Below, piece after piece: positions 16,698 through 25,629 of a stretch of DNA of 64,000 nucleotides. Position numbers and translations under genes: made by a program. The stretch is from Chitinophagales bacterium. Its GTDB lineage: Bacteria; Bacteroidota; Bacteroidia; Chitinophagales; Saprospiraceae. Positions within the stretch are counted from its first letter, which is position 1. Each line of letters begins with the position of its first letter. The stretch is from contig JAAFJY010000030.1 of NCBI GenBank assembly GCA_013299105.1, positions 1-64,000 of the forward strand, given 5' to 3'. The notes beneath the pieces were generated by a model. It saw nothing but the letters and a program-made list of their open reading frames with translations, was not told the DNA's origin and searched no databases.

Positions 16698-16866
16698 ACT
16701 TCTCGAACTACTCAAATCTAATCCCAAAATCACTATTGCAATCTTAGCACAAGAACTAGGACTAACAAGTAGAATGGTCGAAAAGCAACTATCCAAACTA
16801 AAATCAACCCATCAAATCAAAAGGATCGGCCCCGACAAAGGCGGCCATTGGGAGGTGGTGGAGTAG
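16603..16866 (+). pseudogene. C-terminal wHTH remnant of an AlbA/RecG-like regulator
   Basis: The open frame ends in LLELLKSNPKITIAILAQEL, then GLTSRMVEKQLSKLK and IKRIGPDKGGHWEVVE before the stop. This is the winged-helix tail typical of Schlafen/AlbA-domain (RecG-like) transcriptional regulators, which are usually 400-550 residues. The front is gone: upstream are the 11-bp repeats with an in-frame stop at 16600 and then element R1. There is no start codon or promoter. I infer that the intact gene was cut by the mobile element and that the linker repeats then expanded. Confidence 0.65.
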
Positions 16867-16929
16867 GAGGAAATTACAACCTGGCGCAAAGCCTTGTGCC
16901 AGCCATCGCCCTGTTCAGTATCCTAATTT

Positions 16930-17130
16930 GCCCTCCTGCCCATCAAAAAAATCACAGCCATCACCCTTCAGACAAGAAGTGGTGTTCAACGTCATGCTGC
17001 CCTCCTGCCCATCATAAAAATCACAGCCATCACAGTTCAGACAAAAAAGCAGTGGTCAACGTCATGCTAGAAATCCGTGAAAATCAGTCTCATCCGTTTC
17101 ATCCGTGTTCCCAACTAGCCTCGCACAGCG
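16930..17130. repeat. Two tandem 69-bp units (repeat R6, locus 2) joined to a nonad core
   Basis: GCCCTCCTGCCCATCA starts at 16930 and again at 16999 (period 69), each followed by AAAATCACAGCCATCAC and TTCAGACAA. After the second unit comes TCAACGTCATGCTAGAAATC and 9-bp units ending TTTCATCCGTGTTCCCAAC, the same core found inside element R1 and at 53170 and 57705. It is the inverse of the arrangement at 14551. Confidence 0.7.
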
Positions 17131-17145
17131 AGGCAACGAAGATGT

Positions 17146-19431
17146 CTAATCTGCGGCCCTCATCTGCCACTGCACCCCAAAATACACCGTCCGCAACTGA
17201 AAATACTGATACGCCTGTTGCTGGTAATCGGCGCTGAACAACCAATTGCGCGGATTCCGGAAGTTGAAAAGGTTATTCACATTGGCAAAAACGACCAGGC
17301 TTCCCCCGCGAAAAGGCGTGTAACGGCTCAAACTCAAACTTACATTGTGGTAAGCCGGATACACCGCACTGTTGAAATCATTGGAAAAAATAGGTTTCCA
17401 CAATCCCTCCAATTCTGGTATGTAGACGGCCCCTTCCAGCGGCGTATAGCGTTCGCCGGGGCGACCGATCCAATTCAAAGCCAAGGAGGCGATCTTGGGG
17501 TGTTCGTAGCGCAGGGCACATTTTACAAACCAGTTCAAGGTGTTGTCGCCCAGCCAGGTTTTGCCGCTTTCGTCCTTTTCTTTTACCCTCAAAAAAGTAT
17601 TGGCCAGGTTGACATACCAGCGCCCGTCGGGTGTCCATTCCGCCGAAGCTTCTGCGCCCCAGATCTGGCGCTGATTGGAGCTGATGAAGAGATTGTTGTT
17701 TTGTGAGCCTTGTTCTTGTTTCCAATAAACAGCAGCAGTGAGCAGTAGTTTTTCACGTTGCATTTGATAATCCAAGGAAAATTGATCCGCCCTGCGCAGG
17801 GGGAAATCCATTTGAAAATAAGTGGCAGGGGCATAATAATGGTAGCGCCCCAGGCTGGCCAACACACTTTGGCCCTGGGGCAGGGCATAGCGCAGGTTGA
17901 GTTGGCTGCTCAGGTACTCCGATTGACCACTGATGGGTACATTTTTGCGCAAGCCCCCGGCTATGCTCAGGTATTTTCCAATCAAACCTTTCCAGACCAA
18001 GTAGCCCTCCAGGTTTTGGTTGTCAACGGTGGTATCAACATTGAAACTGGGGAAACGAGGCGCAAGGGCAAAAAAGATCTCAGGCACGGTGCCCTCCGAT
18101 TGGTAACGCCGCCATTCCTGGGTAAAACCCGCCTGCAAAGTCCATTTTTTGCCTACATACTGCCGCCAGGACAAGGCATTGTACTGGGAAGGTTCACGCC
18201 CATTTACGTCGATGAGGCCAAATTGGAATTGGTTTCGGCTAAAATTGCTGCCTTGGTCAAAGCGCAAAGTCCCTTTGCCCCAAGTGCCTTGCAAGTTGAA
18301 AACCTGGAAATAGCGTTGTCGCCCGCCTTCGCTGGGCCCTTCGTAGCCGAACGAATTGGCGGTGACCGAAAAATGCTCGTCGATGGCGTAGGCGAATAAT
18401 TTCATCGACCAGTTTTTGCCCAAAGATCGAAAAACCTGCAAGCCACCATCCAAGGCCCCAAAACCTTTCAAAAAAGGCAAACTGGAACGATTGAGGCCAA
18501 TGAAGGCATCCGAAAACTGGCCATTCATATAAGCCGCTGCATGGGTTTTTGACCCCAATTTACCCTTGGCCAGCAGGCCCACATTGGCCAAGGACAGACC
18601 TAATTCCAAGGCACTGACCGAGGCCGAATCAAAGGTTTCCAACTCAATCACCCCGGCGGCGCTGTTGCCATAATTGAGGGGTGGATTGCCTGGATAAATG
18701 GTCAGGTTTTTCAACATAGCGGTATTGAACACACTGAAATTACCCAAACCGTTCAGTTGGCTGTTGCGCACCGCTTGGTAAATGGGTACGCCATTCAGGA
18801 TGGTGCGGGTGGCATCAGGGTCACTGCCGCGCAAGGCAGGGTTGGCGTTTTCCTGGGTGTTGGTGGAGGAAGGTAGCGCATTCACCGCCCGCAAGGGGTC
18901 GCCTGCGGCCACGGGGTTGCGCCAGATTTGCAAGGGTTCGAGCTGGATTGCGGCAAAATCAGACAAAATTGGCGCGGCACTGCGGATCAATACTTCGTCC
19001 AAAGACAAAGGCTGGGATTTGAGCTCCAAGATCAGCGGCCCCGCTGGCAAGGTCGAAAAAGGCAACCTCAACTCCACATAACTGAAATAATGCACCACCA
19101 AAGTGTCCGGCAGACGCTTGGACAGGGGCAGCTCAAACTGTCCGTCCAAATCGCTGGCCGTGTTGAGTTCCTGGCTTTGGGCCCAGTACACGCTGGCCGC
19201 CACCAAGGGATTTTGGCGCTCGTCCAGGATTTTGCCCTTGAGCACCTGGGCGGTCAAAGGCGAAATCTGGAGGCACAAAAGGAGCAAGAGCAGCTGCGTG
19301 TTTTTCAACAAACCTTTAAACCGTGAGTGTTGGATTTGTGAAGTTTGAAATTTTGACTTACGACTTACGAGTGACGACTTACGACTTACGAAGTAGGGGC
19401 TCGCGGGCAAGAATAGAGGTAGCTTGAGCAT
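17146..19431 (-). CDS. TonB-dependent receptor
   Basis: An outer-membrane gated channel that takes up a bound ligand with energy from TonB. After the signal peptide (about 41-62, LLKNTQLLLLLLCLQISPL) come a CarboxypepD_reg domain (VLKGKILDERQNPLVAASVY and DLDGQFELPLS), a plug (about 165-260, with RGSDPDATRTILNGVPIY) and a barrel ending in FQLRTVYFGVQWQMRAAD. The only in-frame ATG is at 19431, but residues 11-28 are the translated heptad array (FVSRKSSLVSRKSK), so the true start is probably the TTG near 19311. No SusD-like partner is adjacent, which argues against a glycan-uptake pair. The ligand is unknown. Confidence 0.82.
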   Translation of the reverse strand: MLKLPLFLPASPYFVSRKSSLVSRKSKFQTSQIQHSRFKGLLKNTQLLLLLLCLQISPLTAQVLKGKILDERQNPLVAASVYWAQSQELNTASDLDGQFELPLSKRLPDTLVVHYFSYVELRLPFSTLPAGPLILELKSQPLSLDEVLIRSAAPILSDFAAIQLEPLQIWRNPVAAGDPLRAVNALPSSTNTQENANPALRGSDPDATRTILNGVPIYQAVRNSQLNGLGNFSVFNTAMLKNLTIYPGNPPLNYGNSAAGVIELETFDSASVSALELGLSLANVGLLAKGKLGSKTHAAAYMNGQFSDAFIGLNRSSLPFLKGFGALDGGLQVFRSLGKNWSMKLFAYAIDEHFSVTANSFGYEGPSEGGRQRYFQVFNLQGTWGKGTLRFDQGSNFSRNQFQFGLIDVNGREPSQYNALSWRQYVGKKWTLQAGFTQEWRRYQSEGTVPEIFFALAPRFPSFNVDTTVDNQNLEGYLVWKGLIGKYLSIAGGLRKNVPISGQSEYLSSQLNLRYALPQGQSVLASLGRYHYYAPATYFQMDFPLRRADQFSLDYQMQREKLLLTAAVYWKQEQGSQNNNLFISSNQRQIWGAEASAEWTPDGRWYVNLANTFLRVKEKDESGKTWLGDNTLNWFVKCALRYEHPKIASLALNWIGRPGERYTPLEGAVYIPELEGLWKPIFSNDFNSAVYPAYHNVSLSLSRYTPFRGGSLVVFANVNNLFNFRNPRNWLFSADYQQQAYQYFQLRTVYFGVQWQMRAAD

Positions 19432-19460
19432 TTGTTTGCACGGTTTGGATTTATTGAATG
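19355..19460 (+). repeat. Heptad-array element (copy H5, GACTTAC type)
   Basis: Six 7-bp units (GACTTAC, GACTTAC, GAGTGAC, GACTTAC, GACTTAC, GAAGTAG) run straight into GGGCTCGCGGGCAAG, about 35 bp, then TTTGCACGGTTTGGATTTATT. This is the half of element R5 that carries the first array, here on its own. It overlaps the apparent 5' end of the TonB-dependent receptor frame. Confidence 0.7.
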
Positions 19461-19499
19461 AACCCTCCTAAAGACTTCTGAAAATCCTTTCAACTTCGC

Positions 19500-20288
19500 T
19501 CAAATGAATCGCTTGGCCAATTTATTCAGTTGGTAGTTGTCGGGGTATAGTTTGATGGCCGCCTGGTAATGGGTTTTGGCCTGGTCTTTTTCGCCTTTGT
19601 CCAGCAGCCATTCTACCAACATGGCGTAGGCCTCGTCTTTGCCCCAGGAAGGCAGGTAAGCATTAGGGGCATGTTGGGGTTTGAGCGAAATGGCCTTCTC
19701 CAGGTAATCCACCACTTTTTTTCCTCCACCATATTGCGCGGGGGTGTAAAAATCCAGGCTGCCCAGGACATAGTAAGCACGCAGGTTGTTGGGGTCTGCT
19801 TTGATGGCTTTTTCGGCATTTCCCTTGGCCTTGGCCGATAAAATGCCCGCTCCCATGCCACTTTTGAATTGGATGGCAAAACCCTGGGCATGGGCCAGAA
19901 GGGCATAATCCTCGGCATTTTTGCCGTCCATTTCCTGCACAATGTCGATGGCCGCGTTGATGGCTTGCTCGGATTGTTCTTCTTGTTTGTTTTGGATGTG
20001 GTAAATGGCCCGCCAATACTGCGAGTATGCCCGCCAGTACTGCACCAAGTTGTTGGGTTTTGATTTTTGCAGGGCCATCAACTGGGCATCCAACTTATCG
20101 AGCGCCGCAGTGTTTTTCCCCATCAGACTCGCCACAAAGGCATTTGAGATCCTCGATTCGATCTTGTTCAAAATCGTGTCTTGTTGCGCATTCAACTTGA
20201 ACTGCGAATAAGGAATGGCAGGCTGGTTGTCTGCATTACAAGCAAAAAACGGGATGCTGAACAAGCAAAGCAAAAGTAAATTTTTCAT
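19500..20288 (-). CDS. TPR-type lipoprotein
   Basis: A 262-residue lipoprotein: MKNLLLLCLFSIPFFAC gives the lipobox with Cys17. The rest is helical with tetratricopeptide-like units (PNNLRAYYVLGSLDFYTP and GEKDQAKTHYQAAIKLYP). KVVDYLEKAISLKP and KAKGNAEKAIKADP mark two further units. It should sit in the periplasm on a membrane and bind other proteins. No enzymatic motif is seen. It is on the same strand as the receptor gene and about 70 bp upstream of the start of that frame, so co-transcription is possible but a heptad element lies between. Confidence 0.7.
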   Translation of the reverse strand: MKNLLLLCLFSIPFFACNADNQPAIPYSQFKLNAQQDTILNKIESRISNAFVASLMGKNTAALDKLDAQLMALQKSKPNNLVQYWRAYSQYWRAIYHIQNKQEEQSEQAINAAIDIVQEMDGKNAEDYALLAHAQGFAIQFKSGMGAGILSAKAKGNAEKAIKADPNNLRAYYVLGSLDFYTPAQYGGGKKVVDYLEKAISLKPQHAPNAYLPSWGKDEAYAMLVEWLLDKGEKDQAKTHYQAAIKLYPDNYQLNKLAKRFI

Positions 20289-20370
20289 TATAAACTAGTT
20301 TAAAAAATAAAGTAAATAGGTTTAAAAAAAAACGACCAAAATCGTTGATGCAATCAAAAATCAGCGCAGC

Positions 20371-20464
20371 TTAACCATTAACCATTAACCATTAACCATT
20401 AACCATTAACCATTAACAACTAACCATTAACAACTAACCATTAACAACTAACCATTAACAACTA
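20371..20464 (-). repeat. Long heptad array beginning at a stop codon
   Basis: Thirteen consecutive 7-bp units: TTAACCA five times, then TTAACAA alternating with CTAACCA. On the minus strand the TAG stop of the HTH gene (20462-20464) is itself the first letters of the array (TAGTTGT TAATGGT). This is the longest perfect-register array in the window. Confidence 0.85.
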
Positions 20465-20788
20465 GCCATTGCTAAAGTAGGTCTTTAAGGCATTGACGTA
20501 TTCTTCAAAAGCCTTTAGCCCCTTGTCAGTCAGTTCTACAGCGGTGTGCTGGTAATTGTCTTTGAAGCCTTTGGTGATTTTCAAATACCCGGCTTCTTCC
20601 AGTTTTTTCAACTGCACGCTCAGGTTGCCAGCCGTGGACTGTGTCACTTCGCGCAGCTCGTTGAAGTCGGAACTGGACTGAGCCACCAGGTACGACATCA
20701 CCGCCAGGCGCAGCTCGGAATGCAGCAGCGGGTCGAGTTTTTGGAACACCATTGGCCCTTCTTTAGCCTTTTTTTCTTTTTCGATCAT
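20462..20788 (-). CDS. Winged-helix transcriptional regulator (HTH_34-like)
   Basis: A 108-residue one-domain DNA-binding protein. LLHSELRLAVMSYLVAQSSS, then DFNELREVTQSTAGNLSVQL (recognition helix) and KKLEEAGYLKITK followed by a beta wing match small MarR/ArsR-like regulators (PF13601 type). There is no metal-binding motif. The start overlaps the end of the upstream membrane-protein gene by 26 bp, so the two are translationally coupled; in related bacteria such pairs recur. It probably regulates its own operon, which is inference. Confidence 0.85.
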   Translation of the reverse strand: MIEKEKKAKEGPMVFQKLDPLLHSELRLAVMSYLVAQSSSDFNELREVTQSTAGNLSVQLKKLEEAGYLKITKGFKDNYQHTAVELTDKGLKAFEEYVNALKTYFSNG

Positions 20789-21356
20789 GGTAAAAGAGTA
20801 CCGTACCAGGAATGATCATGGCCAAGGTTGCCGCAAGGCTGATCATCAGGGGTTGATAGGCCAAAGAAACAAAGAAAGCGGCAATTCCAAGTAAGTTTAC
20901 TGACAATCCTGCCAGGATCAATAGCTTGCTGCGCAACGCAATACCCGATGTAAAGATGCCCAAGCTGAGCAAAAGCAGGATGATGGGAGTGAGGTTGCTT
21001 CCGAGAAAGTCGAAGAAGAAAAAGCCCAGCAAGATCACGTTGCATACCACCAATTGCCACACCCGTTTTACAAGATTGCCTATTTGGTTATTGGCCATGT
21101 TTTGTGCACCTCCTTTGCGGCGATAATACCAAAAAGTAAAAGGCAAGCCAATCAGGTTGAGCCCCAAGTAAGGCAGCCCACTCAACTCCATGCGATCAAT
21201 GGTGTTCAACCAAAAATGGCTCAAACCCGCCAAAGCACTCAATGTACCCCAAACCAAGTAAGTAACCCCATTTTCCTCAAACCGCGAACGCGCCTCGTCC
21301 ATCATCCGGGTGATGATCTGCAAACTGTGTTCAGGGGAGATGCTTTTTTCTTCCAT
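20763..21356 (-). CDS. Membrane protein of unknown function, coupled to an HTH regulator
   Basis: A 197-residue protein with a soluble N-terminus (ISPEHSLQIITRMMDEARSRF) and about five membrane helices: VWGTLSALAGLSHFWL, LPYLGLNLIGLPFTFW, LVVCNVILLGFFFFDFL, IILLLLSLGIFTSGIAL with the following helix, and LMISLAATLAMIIPGTVLFY. No catalytic or transport motif is recognised. It precedes and overlaps the regulator gene, and its function is unknown. Confidence 0.75.
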   Translation of the reverse strand: MEEKSISPEHSLQIITRMMDEARSRFEENGVTYLVWGTLSALAGLSHFWLNTIDRMELSGLPYLGLNLIGLPFTFWYYRRKGGAQNMANNQIGNLVKRVWQLVVCNVILLGFFFFDFLGSNLTPIILLLLSLGIFTSGIALRSKLLILAGLSVNLLGIAAFFVSLAYQPLMISLAATLAMIIPGTVLFYHDRKRKKG

Positions 21357-21462
21357 CGCGTAAAGTAGTTTATTTTATAAATCAAATGTACGCCTTTTTT
21401 GTTCGCTTTGTCAAGTTTTTTGTGAAAAATAATGTAGAAAGTGTAAAAATTTGGCAAAAATG

Positions 21463-21501
21463 AAAACGGGCTTGTGGCGATTGAAGCGACAAGCCCGTTT
21501 T
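21463..21501 (-). terminator. Strong hairpin terminator downstream of lepA
   Basis: A perfect 13-bp stem, AAAACGGGCTTGT with ACAAGCCCGTTTT, loop 13. Read on the minus strand it ends in TTTTCATTTTT. It lies between the lepA stop and the start of the membrane-protein gene, so it should keep lepA transcripts from running on. Confidence 0.7.
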
Positions 21502-21585
21502 GTATATGTTTGAAAATCAAAAAGTTTTGAAGAGAGCCTGCTTATGGAACGCAAACGAAATAATAGCCCAATATCAACGCGACTT

Positions 21586-21690
21586 TTTTTGTCTAAATCA
21601 GAATTTGCAGGATTCCAGGATTCCAGAATTACTTGCGTGGTGTTGGCCAAAACAAGAATTTGAAAGAATTAGAGAATTGTCACGCTTCGC
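21586..21690. repeat. Dispersed repeat R4, copy 2
   Basis: It shares TTTTTTGTCTAAATCAGAATTT, three octads (AGGATTCC twice, AGAATTAC) and CTTGCGTGGTGTTGGCC with 4598 and 24917. It lies in the gene-free 21357-21851 stretch. Confidence 0.6.
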
Positions 21691-21814
21691 GTGAGAGCGT
21701 CCATACAGTCTAAGCCCAGATAATGAAGGTGCGACTGGGTAGCGTTTCCACTAAGAATATAGGCGATTATTTCGTTCCAGAACCGCTGGCTCAATGAAAA
21801 CTCGAAGCCCCTCT

Positions 21815-21846
21815 CCTCAACTTCTCAACCCTTCAACCTTTCAACT
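21815..21846 (-). repeat. Octad array after the lepA stop codon
   Basis: Four 8-bp units (minus strand GTTGAAAG, GTTGAAGG, GTTGAGAA, GTTGAGGA). They start 6-9 bp past the lepA TGA and end in GAGGGGCTTCGAG. The same order of stop codon, octads and GGGGCTT is found after the LytS gene at 48555. Confidence 0.7.
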
Positions 21847-21851
21847 AAACA

Positions 21852-23645
<1,794 letters not shown>

Positions 23646-23880
23646 ATCCCTCAGTTCTGCAAACAGCTGCTTTTCGTTTTTTCAACAATTTAAAAATCAA
23701 TAAATTGCAAAACAAAAATCAAAATCAACAGCCACTTGCTTCATACCGGAATGGCTTGTTTGTGAAATTTTTGGACGACAAACAAGATTCCAAGTCATCA
23801 TTTGCCTGCAAAGGTAGCTAAAAAAGCTGCGCCGCAGTGGAAAAAATAGCATTGTGTAGGAAAATGTACGAAGCGTAGCT

Positions 23881-24624
23881 TTAAGCTGTTGCCTCAGCTT
23901 GGTTGCCTTTGCCTTTGTCCACCTTACGTCCTTCCTTGAACTCAAAATTGAGGCCTTGTTCAACCAGCTTGTTGTAGCGTTTTCGGTCAAAACGGTACAG
24001 CTTGGCTGGGCGGTGCGCTACCCCTTCTTGGATTTCATCGAGGTCGATCAAGAAGTCCATTGAGAAGATCTTTTTACGGAAATTGCGTTTTTCCAAGGGC
24101 GTTCGCAGGACTGCTTCGTACAGGTGCTGCAATTCGGTGAGGGTAAATTTGGGCGGCAGGAGTTCGAACCCAACAGGGCGGGTTTTGACCAGCCATTTCA
24201 GGCGTTGCAGGCAAGCTTCGAGGATGGTATCGTGGTCAAAAGCCAAAGGGGGCAATTCTTCTACATTGTGCCACTGGGTTTGCAAAGCAATGGATGAGGG
24301 CTGAATGCTAAAATTAGCGATTTTGATCAGCGAAAAATAAGCCACCGTAATCACCCGACCGAAAGAATGGCGGTTTACGCTACCAAAGGTTTTGACCTGC
24401 TCGAGGTAAACATTGGTGAGGCCAGTCAACTCTTTCAATACCCGGTTGGCTGCCGAGTCGAGGTCCTCTTCCACGTTGACAAAATAGCCAGGCAAGGCCC
24501 AAGCGTCAATAAAAGGCTCTTCACCCCTTTTGATCAATAGAACCTTTAGGTTTCCTTCATCAAAACCGAAAATGACATTGTCAACGGTGAATGCAGCCTT
24601 AAAATAGGTGTCGAAACTGGACAT
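23881..24624 (-). CDS. NrtR-like Nudix-domain transcriptional regulator
   Basis: A 247-residue protein with an N-terminal Nudix fold and a C-terminal winged helix. The ATG at 24624 gives MSSFDTYFKAAFTVDNVIF, the usual start. The Nudix box WALPGYFVNVEEDLDSAANR, then VLKELTGL, lacks the REUXEE glutamates (RVLKEL instead). It is therefore probably catalytically dead and a ligand sensor, as in NrtR-type regulators of NAD or sugar metabolism. The C-terminal part (NFRKKIFSMDFLIDLDE, HRPAKLYRFDRKRYNKL) is the DNA-binding wing. No target operon adjoins it. Confidence 0.82.
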   Translation of the reverse strand: MSSFDTYFKAAFTVDNVIFGFDEGNLKVLLIKRGEEPFIDAWALPGYFVNVEEDLDSAANRVLKELTGLTNVYLEQVKTFGSVNRHSFGRVITVAYFSLIKIANFSIQPSSIALQTQWHNVEELPPLAFDHDTILEACLQRLKWLVKTRPVGFELLPPKFTLTELQHLYEAVLRTPLEKRNFRKKIFSMDFLIDLDEIQEGVAHRPAKLYRFDRKRYNKLVEQGLNFEFKEGRKVDKGKGNQAEATA

Positions 24625-24777
24625 TGGTGTTGTTTGATGAGGGGTTGCGCTTGGGTTCAACAGCACATTTCACTGCAAAGTAAACAGATAATCAGTAAAG
24701 TGTAATGGTAATTAGTGTAAAAAGTACAATTAGTGTTTGGGAATGGGGTGTTTTTTGGGTTTTGACGTTAGAATTGG

Positions 24778-24850
24778 TTATGAGTTATGGGTTATGAGTT
24801 GGGGGTTGGGGGTTATGGGTTGGGGGTTATGAGTTGGGGGCTCGCTAGGG
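24778..24850 (+). repeat. Heptad-array element (copy H8, TTATGGG/TTGGGGG type)
   Basis: Eight or nine 7-bp units (TTATGGG, TTATGAG, TTGGGGG, TTGGGGG, TTATGGG and so on) run into the box GGGGGCTCGCTAGGGGA. It belongs to a 1-kb gene-free stretch (24625-25629) with further repeats. Confidence 0.75.
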
Positions 24851-24916
24851 GAATAGGGACAAAATAGTCGCTTATGTTCTAGGTTAAAATTTCACCCATT
24901 CGCACCTTCATTATTT

Positions 24917-24995
24917 GGAGTTAGACCGCGAAGCGGGCCAATTCTCTAATTCTTTAAAATTCTGGTTTTGGCCAACACCATGCAAGTAATCCTGG
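24917..24995. repeat. Dispersed repeat R4, copy 3 (inverted)
   Basis: The words CCAATTCTCTAATTCTTTAAA, GGCCAACACCATGCAAGTAA and TCCTGGAA are the inverse of copies at 4598 and 21586. It abuts the left end of element R5 copy 2. Confidence 0.6.
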
Positions 24996-25006
24996 AAGGC
25001 TCTTAT

Positions 25007-25461
25007 TGGGTTTCAAGTGGTGATTCAAAATGAGGTTGTTCAGGTCATTTAGCCCCAAAGCTTTTTTGACTTACGACTTACGAGTGACAACTTACGACTT
25101 ACGAAGTAAGGCTTCGATTTAAAATTTGTGAGTGCATCAAATCATCATTTTCACGATTCAAGTTTTCCCAACAACATAACTGAGTAAATTTATTGGATCC
25201 CTGTAGTAGGCAAACAATATTTTTAAATCATTGTATTTCAAATATTTGCGACGTAAACTAAGCTAAAATCAATTCAAATATACCAAACCGTGCAAACGGA
25301 TGCCTAAGCACTCATGGCTATTGCAAGCGAGCCCCCCACTTCGTAAGTCGTAGGTCGTCACTCGTAAGTCGTAAGTCAACAAGAAGAACTTCGCAAATCC
25401 AAAATCTAGCATAAGTTCAGGTCTAGGCGAACACCCAAGCCTTTTTCAACTTGAAACCCAA
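25007..25461. mobile_element. 455-bp inverted-repeat element R5, copy 2 (inverted)
   Basis: It starts TGGGTTTCAAGTGG and ends CAACTTGAAACCCA. Read on the minus strand it follows copy 1 (9631-10084) along its length: array TAAGTCG-type, GGGGGCTCGC, CACGGTTTGGTAT, GGGAAAACTTGAATCGT, second array. Differences are mostly substitutions and single-base indels, so no reading frame is kept. Confidence 0.7.
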
Positions 25462-25563
25462 CTTGAACCTCCTGGAATTTTGAAAATTCTGGTTTAGACA
25501 AAAGAGTATCGCCAGTTATGCTTATTCTTTCGTTTTTCTTGCACTAAAGAGATTTGAGATTCG

Positions 25564-25609
25564 ATAAAAAAGCCCCGAACCAAGCCTAATTGTTGTTGAT
25601 TCGGGGCTT
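25564..25609 (-). terminator. Terminator of the S9 peptidase gene
   Basis: AAGCCCCGAA pairs with TTCGGGGCTT around a 20-base loop; on the minus strand it is followed by TTTTTTAT. It lies 21 bp past the S9 peptidase stop codon. Confidence 0.8.
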
Positions 25610-25629
25610 CTTATTTAAAAACCCAAACT

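Noticed and set aside
16539-16796. A minus-strand frame encoding a repetitive SELFSELFTELF-type peptide
   Set aside because: It is the antisense reading of the 11- and 12-bp repeats. The plus strand holds the recognisable wHTH end.
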